A stretch of 23,486 nt of DNA from JBFMCC01 sp034435275. GTDB taxonomy: Bacteria; Chloroflexota; Anaerolineae; Anaerolineales; Villigracilaceae. The position numbers and the translations under genes are program-made. Under the pieces are notes generated by a model. The model saw nothing but the letters and a program-made list of their open reading frames with translations. It searched no databases and had not been told where the DNA came from. The stretch lies in assembly GCA_034435275.1 (NCBI GenBank), contig DAOTXP010000309.1, positions 1 to 23,486 on the forward strand. The letters run 5' to 3'. This document shows, piece by piece, positions 14,418 through 21,214 of the stretch (position 1 is the first letter of the stretch; each line of letters begins with the position of its first letter).

Positions 14418-15224
14418 CTACAGCGAGCGGATCCGCCCGATCAGGCGGTTGACCAGCGACTTCTGCTCTTCTTTGTTTTCGGTCGGGAACATGCGGCTGG
14501 GAATTGGCGGCGCCATGCCCTCGGGACGGGTCACTTCCACCAGCCCGGCCTGTAACAGACCGTACACAATGCGGCGGATGTCCATCTCGTTCAATTTGTT
14601 GGCCGCGGCGATCTGTTTCATTGTATTCTTCGGATTGATATACGAGACCACCCGCCACTCCTCCACGCTCAAGTTCACGTTCTTAAGCGGGCGCTCGGTG
14701 AACTTGAGCGCCATATCCAGGCTGGGGATCTCGTCCTGTAACTGTTCCCACTCGCGCAACTGGCGCGAGCCTTCGATGATGATATTTTCCAGGTCGAGCC
14801 GCACGTTGATGCGGTCCTCCGGCGGGAGAACCTCCGCCTCGAAACGGAAGAAGCCCTCCACCCACGTGAACAGGCGGCGGACGATCTCCGTAAAATACTG
14901 CTGTAGATTCAGCAGGATGTCCTCCTGCGAGACGTACCCGGCGTTGATCAGCAGGAGGCCCAGTTCCTTGTCCGTCATCTGCCCTGCCCGTTCCACCAAT
15001 GCGCGGTATTGATTGACGGTCAGCTTGTTGGCTTTGTGCAGGACGGTCGCCAGACGGTTATCCTCATGCCCGATACGCGCGTAGGCCAGTTTCCCGTCAC
15101 GAAAAGCGACCGATGCCTGATCCGTCGGTCCGTCCACGATTAATGTCCCTGTCTTGCCGGCCAGGTTGATCAGGTTGAGCAGTTGGGTGATTGTAAAATC
15201 TCGCAGGTTACCGCGTAGCGCCAT
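14418..15224 (-). CDS. PATAN (DUF4388) protein with C-terminal winged-helix-like domain
   Basis: A 268-residue protein. The N-terminus (about 1-115) starts MALRGNLRDFTITQLLNLIN and continues with a GTLIVDG strand and VAFRDGKLAYA, the typical PATAN/DUF4388 pattern, including the alpha-helical insertion around residues 55-95. PATAN domains, named after PatA, occur next to receivers and small GTPases and are thought to mediate protein contacts. The C-terminal part (about 190-250) looks like a winged helix (NTMKQIAAANKLNEMDIRRI). It is the first gene of the operon, about 35 nt behind a promoter, with GAGGA close to the ATG. A regulatory partner of the adjacent GTPase is the best guess. Confidence 0.88.
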   Translation of the reverse strand: MALRGNLRDFTITQLLNLINLAGKTGTLIVDGPTDQASVAFRDGKLAYARIGHEDNRLATVLHKANKLTVNQYRALVERAGQMTDKELGLLLINAGYVSQEDILLNLQQYFTEIVRRLFTWVEGFFRFEAEVLPPEDRINVRLDLENIIIEGSRQLREWEQLQDEIPSLDMALKFTERPLKNVNLSVEEWRVVSYINPKNTMKQIAAANKLNEMDIRRIVYGLLQAGLVEVTRPEGMAPPIPSRMFPTENKEEQKSLVNRLIGRIRSL

Positions 15225-15238
15225 TCGTCCTCAATGTT

Positions 15239-15251
15239 CCCCTTCGCGGGG
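15239..15251 (-). repeat. Small leader hairpin before the PATAN gene
   Basis: CCCC TTCGC GGGG forms a four-base-pair GC stem with a five-base loop, lying between the predicted transcription start (about 15258) and the PATAN ATG at 15224. It may shape the short leader, but it is small enough to be chance. Confidence 0.3.
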
Positions 15252-15264
15252 ATGATTGGGAAAG

Positions 15265-15293
15265 ATTATACTTGCAAGGGGAGGATGAGTCAA
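15265..15293 (-). promoter_or_regulatory. Sigma-70 type promoter of the PATAN-to-hydrolase operon
   Basis: On the minus strand TTGACT (15293-15288) is followed by a 17-bp spacer and a perfect TATAAT (15270-15265). The predicted start is near 15258, giving a leader of about 35 nt. It sits in the only sizeable gap (103 nt) between the LysM lipoprotein gene and the PATAN gene, and no comparable site is visible in the short gaps further down the operon. Confidence 0.85.
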
Positions 15294-15327
15294 TTAATAG
15301 GACTTTCACTCTTGTTAGACTGGATCA

Positions 15328-16329
15328 TTAAGGCCGCGCCTCGACGTAAAACGCCACGCGGTCTATCGCGGACCCGAGGCTGGCTACCGCAAAATCGAAC
15401 GTGAGGCTCCCTCCGGGCAACAACGCCTCACCCGCCTCCCAGCGGCGGACTCCGCTCACGCGCCCCGCCTCGTCATAGACCACCGCCAGGACCCACACAG
15501 TTTTTGCAGCCGGGCTGACGGTTGGCAGAATCACCTGCCCGCTGACCCGCGCTGTGCGCCCGCTTCCATCCACGATGACAAGTGTGTTTTGAAGCAGAGC
15601 AGGCAGGTAACGTGTGTCCGCCATGGGTACGCTGATTGCAGTCAGAATCCGCGCCTGTGCGCGTGCATCGGATATCGCCTCGGGGAAATAAACCGCCATC
15701 GGCATCTCCCCGCCCGGCGGCAGGAGATTGAGCGGCAGGATCGCGACCCGGCTGGCAAGCGTCTCCCCCCCCACACCGACCAGCATCACTTGTGCAGTGA
15801 TGTTCTCCAACGCGTCTGCCGTATCATTGCGCGCCAGCGCGAAACACCATATCCCCCCATCCGCAGTGGGATAACACTCAATCTGCGGCACTGCAAACGG
15901 CACAGGCGTCGGCGTAGACTCGCCGGTCGGGTTGGCAGGGTCGCTGGGAATCAAAAGTCTCTGTCCCACCGACATGGCGCCGGGCGAGACTTGTGGATTA
16001 GCGGCCATCAACGCCTCCAGCGAGACGCCGAATTGTTCAGCGATCTCACTCATTGTATCCCCCGCCTTGACCACATACGTGAACGGTGTCGCGGTCGGCA
16101 GGGGCGTCTCGAATGATTCGACCAGCCCCTCGGCCCGCGCCGCAGTTGGGCTGGGAGTGAGTGTCAGATAGGGGTCTAAGGGAAGAGGGGAGAGGGATGG
16201 CTCAACTTTGGAACCGCAGGCGGAAAATAAAATCAAACCCGCCAGACAGACAAATAACATCGAACTTCGTAGTAGCGACTTTGGTCGCAGAACGACCGAA
16301 GTCATTCCTACAGATTTCGATAAGAACAT
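15328..16329 (-). CDS. LysM-domain lipoprotein
   Basis: A secreted, probably lipid-anchored protein of 333 residues. A basic n-region (RPKSLLR, 15-21), a hydrophobic core and the lipobox-like FSAC with Cys38 form a lipoprotein signal peptide. Next come a Pro/Thr-rich linker, one LysM domain (about 84-128; YVVKAGDTMSEIAEQFGVS to VGQRLLIP) for peptidoglycan or glycan binding, and another Pro/Thr linker. A C-terminal beta-rich domain (about 148-333) has two Cys (152, 162) that may pair; I do not recognise it with confidence, though it resembles FxLYD-type extracellular domains. The start is uncertain: ATG at 16329 (7 nt past thyX) or ATG at 16305. An ATG at 16260 would drop the basic n-region. 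An inverted repeat lies inside the n-region coding sequence. Confidence 0.85.
   Translation of the reverse strand: MFLSKSVGMTSVVLRPKSLLRSSMLFVCLAGLILFSACGSKVEPSLSPLPLDPYLTLTPSPTAARAEGLVESFETPLPTATPFTYVVKAGDTMSEIAEQFGVSLEALMAANPQVSPGAMSVGQRLLIPSDPANPTGESTPTPVPFAVPQIECYPTADGGIWCFALARNDTADALENITAQVMLVGVGGETLASRVAILPLNLLPPGGEMPMAVYFPEAISDARAQARILTAISVPMADTRYLPALLQNTLVIVDGSGRTARVSGQVILPTVSPAAKTVWVLAVVYDEAGRVSGVRRWEAGEALLPGGSLTFDFAVASLGSAIDRVAFYVEARP
16269..16311. repeat. Imperfect 19-bp-arm inverted repeat inside the lipoprotein signal peptide
   Basis: The arms 16269-16287 and 16293-16311 match at 15 of 19 positions around the loop CAGAA, with the shared core GACTTNGGTCG. It has the look of a small intergenic palindromic element. 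It encodes part of the segment MTSVVLRPKSLLR, including the basic residues before the hydrophobic core. Confidence 0.6.
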
Positions 16330-16335
16330 GCAAAG

Positions 16336-16341
16336 ATTATA
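16336..16341 (-). promoter_or_regulatory. Possible -10 box overlapping the thyX stop codon
   Basis: A perfect TATAAT (16341-16336, minus strand) overlaps the thyX TAA. A start site seven bases on would fall at or next to the ATG at 16329, which would give a leaderless lipoprotein mRNA. No good -35 box is present at 16-18 bp, so this is a weak call and co-transcription with thyX is as likely. Confidence 0.3.
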
Positions 16342-17749
16342 CCCCTGTGAAATATTCCGCTTCGATTCCCTGCCACGTCCCCTCGGGCAGTTGCATGAAC
16401 TTCGTCAACAGCGGATGCACGCGCGCCATCTCTGCATACATCCGAAACGCGACGCGGCGGATCGAAAAATGCGCGTTGGCCGCGCCGCGCAATTGACAGA
16501 AATGATAGGCCTCCCGTAAATTGAATTGCGCCAGCACGCGGCGGTTGAATCCATTCGGGACGATATATTGCGCGACCTGCGGATCGAACGCGTGCAACTT
16601 CTCGTACATCTCCGCCGCGGCGCGCATGGCCGCCTCATAACGGGACCCGAATCCCGCTTCCGTGATGAGACGCGGGGTCGCGTATCCCAGCCGCGTGGAT
16701 AGCAATTGCGGTGTCTGCGTCATCATGCGGTGACGTTTGAATTCGGCGTACGCGCCCTGATCCATCACGAGGTCGAAGGTGTAGTTGCAATACTCCAATT
16801 CGCGCAAGGGAATATCATGTTGACCCAATCGTTGTAATAAAGCATTGGCCAATTTTGTCAATTCAGATTTTTTGAGCGACTTGACACAAGCAAGCACATC
16901 CGCGTACGCCATTTCGCCAAAGCGATGCAGGACCGCCGCCAACACTTTCTTCTCACCGTCTTTGTCATAAGCAATGAGTTGGCACCAGTCATTTGATTTC
17001 CGATTTCCGATTTCCAATTCCCAATTTCCCAGTTCCAAGCTCGTCTCCATCAAATACGGCACCGCATCGGCATACTTCACCAGCGTCGGCGTCTCGGCCT
17101 TCGCCACCTCTCTTACCCTTTCACCGATGGCGCGTACCTCCGCCAGCGGATGGGACAACATCTTGCGGATGGCGTTCTCCAGCACGCGCGCGTTGGCGGT
17201 CATGCCCACATTCGCCAGCGACGCGGCGGGCAGGATGAAACGACAGACATCCACATACCGCGAACGGATGCGGCGATCCCAGGCTTCCTCGCTCTCGTGC
17301 TCGCGGCGCGGGGCTTTGGCCTCCACCAGAGCGCGCACGGGTGCAAGCGAATCAGCGTAGGTCTGAAAGAGCAGGCGCACGGTTTTGACATATCCATCGT
17401 GGAGCGGATGGTTTTCCAGCTCGGGCGGGACGGCGAAATCGTCGGGCCCCCATTTCTGGTAACGTGTGGACTTCTCCGTGTAGGAGGCCAGCCGATTGGA
17501 CTCGATGGATTCAATCGCCACGCGCGAGACATTCTCGAAGGCCATGTGCAGGATGGCGTGTTCGGCCACCGAAGCGTGTCCGTAACCCACCACCCATTTC
17601 TCGTGGAACTGCGCGGACTTTTCGTCGCTCAATTCCGCGGCGATGTCGCGGAAAGATTCGGGCGAGCGCGAGGTCTTGGCAAAGGCCACCGCGATGGTTT
17701 CGGGCGAGAGATGTTTGGGAGAGAGTAAATAAATCTGTCGTTCGGGCAT
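16337..17749 (-). CDS. thyX: Tandem-domain ThyX-like flavin-dependent thymidylate synthase
   Basis: ThyX uses FAD, NADPH and methylene-tetrahydrofolate to methylate dUMP. This protein has 470 residues, twice the usual length of about 220-250, with two ThyX-like halves. The first half has SNRLASYTEKSTRY (84-97), aligning with the RHRxxSxNExSxRY signature but with S-N-R for R-H-R. It then has RFILPAA and NARVLENAIRKMLSHPLAEVR. The second half has FKRHRMM (337-343) and LLSTRLGY (349-356), but no Asn-Glu pair, then YIVPNG, FNLREAYHFCQLRG and IRRVA. The signature is therefore divided between the halves. The ATG at 17749 has AGGAG upstream; an open extension to 17878 is leader and terminator sequence. 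A short repeat-derived insert lies at residues 238-253. Thymidylate synthase activity is probable, not certain. Confidence 0.85.
   Translation of the reverse strand: MPERQIYLLSPKHLSPETIAVAFAKTSRSPESFRDIAAELSDEKSAQFHEKWVVGYGHASVAEHAILHMAFENVSRVAIESIESNRLASYTEKSTRYQKWGPDDFAVPPELENHPLHDGYVKTVRLLFQTYADSLAPVRALVEAKAPRREHESEEAWDRRIRSRYVDVCRFILPAASLANVGMTANARVLENAIRKMLSHPLAEVRAIGERVREVAKAETPTLVKYADAVPYLMETSLELGNWELEIGNRKSNDWCQLIAYDKDGEKKVLAAVLHRFGEMAYADVLACVKSLKKSELTKLANALLQRLGQHDIPLRELEYCNYTFDLVMDQGAYAEFKRHRMMTQTPQLLSTRLGYATPRLITEAGFGSRYEAAMRAAAEMYEKLHAFDPQVAQYIVPNGFNRRVLAQFNLREAYHFCQLRGAANAHFSIRRVAFRMYAEMARVHPLLTKFMQLPEGTWQGIEAEYFTGV
16995..17036. repeat. Six tandem 7-bp units inside thyX
   Basis: Plus-strand units are GATTTCC three times, then AATTCCC, AATTTCC and CAGTTCC, contiguous. 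The total of 42 bp is a multiple of three, so the reading frame survives. It encodes the low-complexity stretch GNWELEIGNRKSN between the two ThyX halves. Its A/T-rich, patterned composition differs from the surrounding coding sequence. Confidence 0.8.
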
Positions 17750-17777
17750 GGGAGTCTCCTCTGGCAAAGCCGGTGGG

Positions 17778-17786
17778 ATTATAACA
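17778..17786 (-). promoter_or_regulatory. Extended -10 promoter for thyX
   Basis: The minus strand reads TG-T-TATAAT, a perfect -10 hexamer (17783-17778) with the TGn extension that can replace a -35 box. No -35 consensus is visible because the ribF terminator stem occupies that place. The predicted start, about 17771, gives a leader of roughly 22 nt with AGGAG before the ATG. Confidence 0.7.
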
Positions 17787-17815
17787 ACGAAAACGCCCCG
17801 TCGAGTGACGGGGCG
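17786..17815 (-). terminator. Intrinsic terminator after ribF
   Basis: The minus strand has the 9-bp stem CGCCCCGTC/GACGGGGCG (17815-17807 and 17802-17794) around a 4-nt loop, followed by TTTTCGTT (17793-17786). It lies about 24 nt past the ribF stop and closes the translation operon. The tail merges into the thyX extended -10 promoter. Confidence 0.9.
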
Positions 17816-17838
17816 CGTAAAAAACGTGAACTTCGCGG

Positions 17839-18756
17839 TCAGGAAAGAATCTGCCGCGTCTGTTCCACATCCCTCCAAATCTGCTCCACCAGCGCCTCCA
17901 CGCTGGGGAATTTCATTTCATCCCGCAGGCGCGCCATAAATTCCAGTTGCAACTCCTGCCCGTAAATGTCACCATCGAAATCGAGCAGATAGGCCTCCAC
18001 CAGCGCCTCCTGCAGGTGAGGCGTGAACATCGGGCGGATGCCCACATTGGTCGCAGCGCGGTAACGCGCTTCGCCCAGCCGCGCCCAGCAGGCGTAAATC
18101 CCGTTGGCCGGGATGACCTTGCCGCGCGGATGGTCAATGTTGGCGGTGGGGACATCAATCCTCCGCCCACGCCCGTCGCCGTGGACGACCGGGCCGCGCA
18201 GGCTGTACGGATGGCCGAGCAGCTTGGCGGCTTCACCTATGTCACCGACCGAGACCAGTTTGCGGATGGCAGTGGACGAAACCACGCCGCTTTCGTCGCT
18301 CACGGCCGGCACCACCTCGACGCCGTATCCCAGTTCCCGGCCGATCTCCGTCAAACGCGCGGCGCTGCCCTCGCGTCCGCGGCCGAGGGCGAAATCGTAG
18401 CCGATCAGCAGGTGACGCAGTCCGAGCCGACGCGCCAGCCGCGCCATGAAATCGTAAGCGGAAACGGTCGAGAGGTCGCGCGTGAAGCGCTCGGTGATGA
18501 GGATGTCCACGCCGTGCGCGGACAACAGGTCAGCGCGCTCGTCGGATGTGGTCAGACATTTAATATCATGCCCGCCCAACACAGCCGCGGGATGTGGGTC
18601 AAAAGTAAGCACAACGGCAGGCGCGCCGTTGGCTTGCGCACCCGCCGTGAGTTGACTCAGGATGGCCTGGTGACCGCGATGGACGCCGTCGAAGACGCCG
18701 ACGGTCAGCCAGGAGGATTCAAGAGATACGTCGTCGAGGGAACGAAAATGTTGCAC
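17839..18756 (-). CDS. ribF: Bifunctional riboflavin kinase / FAD synthetase
   Basis: A 305-residue cytosolic enzyme that phosphorylates riboflavin to FMN and adenylates FMN to FAD. The N-terminal nucleotidyltransferase has GVFDGVHRGHQ (20-30), TFDPHP (51-56), GYDFALGRGREG (119-130) and SSTAIR (160-165). The C-terminal kinase has GDGRGRRIDVPTAN (193-206), with the PTAN metal/ATP motif, and NVGIRP. Length and order match the family. The start codon is GTG at 18756-18754, and no clear Shine-Dalgarno precedes it. It follows truB by 69 nt, the usual order in this operon. The adjacent ThyX needs FAD, but the terminator and separate promoter argue against joint transcription. Confidence 0.96.
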   Translation of the reverse strand: MQHFRSLDDVSLESSWLTVGVFDGVHRGHQAILSQLTAGAQANGAPAVVLTFDPHPAAVLGGHDIKCLTTSDERADLLSAHGVDILITERFTRDLSTVSAYDFMARLARRLGLRHLLIGYDFALGRGREGSAARLTEIGRELGYGVEVVPAVSDESGVVSSTAIRKLVSVGDIGEAAKLLGHPYSLRGPVVHGDGRGRRIDVPTANIDHPRGKVIPANGIYACWARLGEARYRAATNVGIRPMFTPHLQEALVEAYLLDFDGDIYGQELQLEFMARLRDEMKFPSVEALVEQIWRDVEQTRQILS

Positions 18757-18825
18757 GAGTTTCTGCTTTGGAGGGGCACGGCAGAATGATTTATCGTCAG
18801 TGCCCTTTGCTGCATCGCTATGCCC

Positions 18826-19758
18826 CTACTTGTTGGGTTCGCTGGAGAAGAAGACTTTCTTCGGCTGCCATTCTTTCGAGCCGTCTTCGCCGGTGGCAAG
18901 TTCCATCAGAGCCACCAGTTCGCCTGCCATACTCACGCCGCGCACGCGGCCTTCCTTCGCATCCGGCGCGGCCTTGACGCGATGCCCGTGACGGATTTCT
19001 TCGACTTCGTCGGGGTTGAGCTCGACCGCGGGCCAGTCGCCAAGCGCTTCCGCGGCGGGGATGAGATACTGGTACCAGTTGCCCGCCTGGAAGGCTTCCT
19101 GCAATTTGCGCAGGGGCGTGGCATCGCGCAGACTGAAGCGTCCGCTCTTGGTGCGGCGCAGACCGACGAGGTACGCGCCACAACCGAGGGCGTTGCCCAT
19201 GTCGTTGGCCAGTGAACGGACATAGGTGCCGCTGGAGCAGTGCACGTCCACCACCACTTCGGGCGGCGCCCATTCGAGCACCTCGAGATGATAGACGTTG
19301 ATCTTGCGCGGGGTCAGGTCCACGTCTTCGCCCTGACGCGCCATGTCGTAGGCGCGGCGGCCCTGCACTTTCACAGCCGAATACGGCGGAGGCGTCTGTT
19401 CGATCTCACCGATGAACTGCTTGAGCGTTTTCTCGAACTGTTCTTCGGTCACATTGATTGGGGCATTGGAACGCGTAAAGCGCCCGTCGGCGTCGAACGT
19501 ATCGGTGCTCGAACCGAGGCGGATGATGGCCTGATAGCGTTTATCCGAGGCGGATACATATTCGCTCAAACGAACGGCGGGGCCGATGAGGATGACCAGC
19601 ACGCCGGAGGCGCGCGGGTCGAGCGTGCCGGTATGCCCGGCGCGGCGAATGCCTGTGCCGCGGCGGATGGCTTCGACAACATCGTGGGATGTCATGCCAA
19701 CCGGTTTGTCCACAACCAGTACGCCGGAGATGGCGTTCTTCACATCTTGACTGTTCAC
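18826..19758 (-). CDS. truB: tRNA pseudouridine(55) synthase TruB
   Basis: A 310-residue enzyme that converts U55 in the tRNA T-loop to pseudouridine. It shows VDKPVGMTSHDVV (16-28), the catalytic GHTGTLDPRASGVL with Asp47 (41-54), KRYQAIIRLG (about 73-82), PPPYSAVKVQGRRAYD (about 123-138) and CSSGTYVRSLANDMG (about 174-188). The C-terminus (about 245-305) fits the PUA-like TruB_C domain. The start is GTG at 19758-19756, preceded by a strong GAGGAGG at 7 nt. Family length is normal. The order nrnA-truB-ribF is classical. Confidence 0.97.
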   Translation of the reverse strand: MNSQDVKNAISGVLVVDKPVGMTSHDVVEAIRRGTGIRRAGHTGTLDPRASGVLVILIGPAVRLSEYVSASDKRYQAIIRLGSSTDTFDADGRFTRSNAPINVTEEQFEKTLKQFIGEIEQTPPPYSAVKVQGRRAYDMARQGEDVDLTPRKINVYHLEVLEWAPPEVVVDVHCSSGTYVRSLANDMGNALGCGAYLVGLRRTKSGRFSLRDATPLRKLQEAFQAGNWYQYLIPAAEALGDWPAVELNPDEVEEIRHGHRVKAAPDAKEGRVRGVSMAGELVALMELATGEDGSKEWQPKKVFFSSEPNK

Positions 19759-19780
19759 TTGGATTCCTCCTCAAACTCTT

Positions 19781-19797
19781 TGACGGTATGACCGTCA
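19781..19797. repeat. 7-bp-arm palindrome before truB
   Basis: TGACGGT-ATG-ACCGTCA is a perfect inverted repeat in the nrnA-truB gap, 23 nt ahead of the truB GTG. No T tract follows on the minus strand, so it is not a typical terminator. It could be a leader stem or an operator. Confidence 0.4.
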
Positions 19798-19820
19798 CGA
19801 ATTCTACCAAATCTGTCCTA

Positions 19821-20783
19821 TTAATGCTCGTCTGAAAGCATCTTGTGGGTAGCCTCGAGTACTATCTTTTGCACGTCAGCCAACGAACCGGGAACGTCGG
19901 CCCCGGCCGCGGCCGCGTGCCCGCCGCCGTTGAAATGTTTGGCAATGGGGGATACATCCACACCGGGCACGAGCGCGCGCCACGAAATCTTGACGTGGTT
20001 GTCGGCCTGCTCGACGAAGATCATGCCCACTTTCGCGTCATCAATCGAAGAGATGATGTTGATGAGGTCGGCGTCGTCGTTACCAGTGTAACCGGATTTG
20101 CGTCGGTCGGCTAGAGTAAGTGTGCCCCATACGATTCCATTCTTGCGTTCGAGGCTGGAGAGACCCGCGCCCCAGTAACGCGATGCCTCGAACGAGCGGC
20201 GGACGAGGGCGCGCGCGTACAACTCTGGCAGGTCCACACCGGTTTCCATCAATGCGGCGACATCGCGCAGGGCCTGAGGGGATGTATTGGATGTGCGGAA
20301 TCCGAGCGTGTCGGTGACGATGCCGGTCACGAGCGCGGCGGCAATCGGCTTGGTGATGGCAAGCCCCCACTCCGGCAAATGCTCGGTCAGGATGGCGGCG
20401 GTGGCGACCGCCTCCGCCTCGATCAAGTTCAATTTTCCAAACTTCTCGTTCGTAACGTGATGGTCAATGTTAATCTCGGGTTTTTCGAACGACTCGAAAA
20501 CCTTGCCCAGCCGTTTGAAATCGGCGCAGTCCACAGAGATGAACGTATCGAACGCGCCCTCCGGCTTGTTCCGGATCTGGTCACTGCCTTCCAGATGGCG
20601 GAACGAGGCCGGGACCCCGTCCTGTAACACCATCTGGACGGATTTGCCTGCGTTTTGCAAGGCCAGGCCGAGGGCCAGCAGTGAGCCGATGGCATCGCCG
20701 TCCGGGCGGACGTGCGAGGCAATGACGATAGTTTGTGCCGCCGCGAGGCGGTCTCTGATTTTAGCAACGATCCCGCTTTTCAT
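19821..20783 (-). CDS. nrnA: DHH-family phosphoesterase NrnA (oligoribonuclease / pAp phosphatase)
   Basis: A 320-residue DHH-DHHA1 protein that degrades short oligonucleotides and, in many bacteria, dephosphorylates pAp. Metal-binding motifs are all present: HVRPDGD (24-30), VDCAD (84-88), the DHH triad in NIDHHVT (105-111), GIVTDTLGF (154-162) and the DHHA1 loop NGGGHAAAAG (285-294). I chose the ATG at 20783, ten nt after the rbfA stop. The reading frame is open for 81 more codons, but that part overlaps rbfA out of frame and does not look like protein of this family. The order rbfA-nrnA-truB is usual in Gram-positive and Chloroflexota genomes. Confidence 0.93.
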   Translation of the reverse strand: MKSGIVAKIRDRLAAAQTIVIASHVRPDGDAIGSLLALGLALQNAGKSVQMVLQDGVPASFRHLEGSDQIRNKPEGAFDTFISVDCADFKRLGKVFESFEKPEINIDHHVTNEKFGKLNLIEAEAVATAAILTEHLPEWGLAITKPIAAALVTGIVTDTLGFRTSNTSPQALRDVAALMETGVDLPELYARALVRRSFEASRYWGAGLSSLERKNGIVWGTLTLADRRKSGYTGNDDADLINIISSIDDAKVGMIFVEQADNHVKISWRALVPGVDVSPIAKHFNGGGHAAAAGADVPGSLADVQKIVLEATHKMLSDEH

Positions 20784-20793
20784 TTCCAGATGC

Positions 20794-21159
20794 TTATCCT
20801 CTATTCTCGATTCTTTTTTCACGCAATTCGGCGAGTACTTTTTCGATGTGGTCGGCGTTCTCCGGGGTCGGGTCCCAGTGGAAGCGCAGGCGGGGGAAAA
20901 CGCGCAGGTCGACGCGCCCGGCCAAGGTCCGGCGAATGAAGCCGCTGGCGCTTTCGAGCCCTGCAAGCACCTGTGCGCGCCGCGCTGCTCCCTCCACCGC
21001 GGAGACGTAGATGTCCGCATAGGCAAGTTCCCTGTCGACTCTTACGTCCGTGACATAAATAAGTTCCAGGCGCGGGTCGCTGATCTCGCGGATGAGCATT
21101 TCCGAAAGTTCCTGGCGGATGCGGTCCGCTATACGCTGAAGGCGAATTCCCGATGGCAT
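20794..21159 (-). CDS. rbfA: Ribosome-binding factor A
   Basis: A 121-residue KH-like protein that helps mature the 30S subunit by acting on the 16S rRNA 5' region. It has RLQRIADRIRQELSEMLIRE (6-25), DPRLELIYVTDVRVDRELAYADIYVS and RVFPRLRFHWDPTPENADHI near the end, all typical. I chose the ATG at 21159; the frame is open to a TTG at 21180. No close Shine-Dalgarno is evident. A weak 6-bp hairpin (CAGAAA/TTTCTG, 21189-21208) lies in the short infB-rbfA gap and has no T tract. Confidence 0.93.
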   Translation of the reverse strand: MPSGIRLQRIADRIRQELSEMLIREISDPRLELIYVTDVRVDRELAYADIYVSAVEGAARRAQVLAGLESASGFIRRTLAGRVDLRVFPRLRFHWDPTPENADHIEKVLAELREKRIENRG

Positions 21160-21214
21160 TCTAAATACTGCTTGCCTCAAAAGTGATTCAGAAACCTTGT
21201 AATTTCTGTGAAGT

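Noticed and set aside
16995..17036. CRISPR-like array
   Set aside because: The units are 7 bp and contiguous without spacers, and no cas gene is present.
17750..17878. 43-codon N-terminal extension of thyX
   Set aside because: It would be translated from the ribF terminator and the thyX promoter region and from the ribF 3' end; the ATG at 17749 has a good ribosome binding site.
20784..21026. 81-codon N-terminal extension of nrnA
   Set aside because: It overlaps rbfA in another frame, is rich in Arg/Pro/Ser without family similarity, and the DHH domain starts normally at the ATG at 20783.
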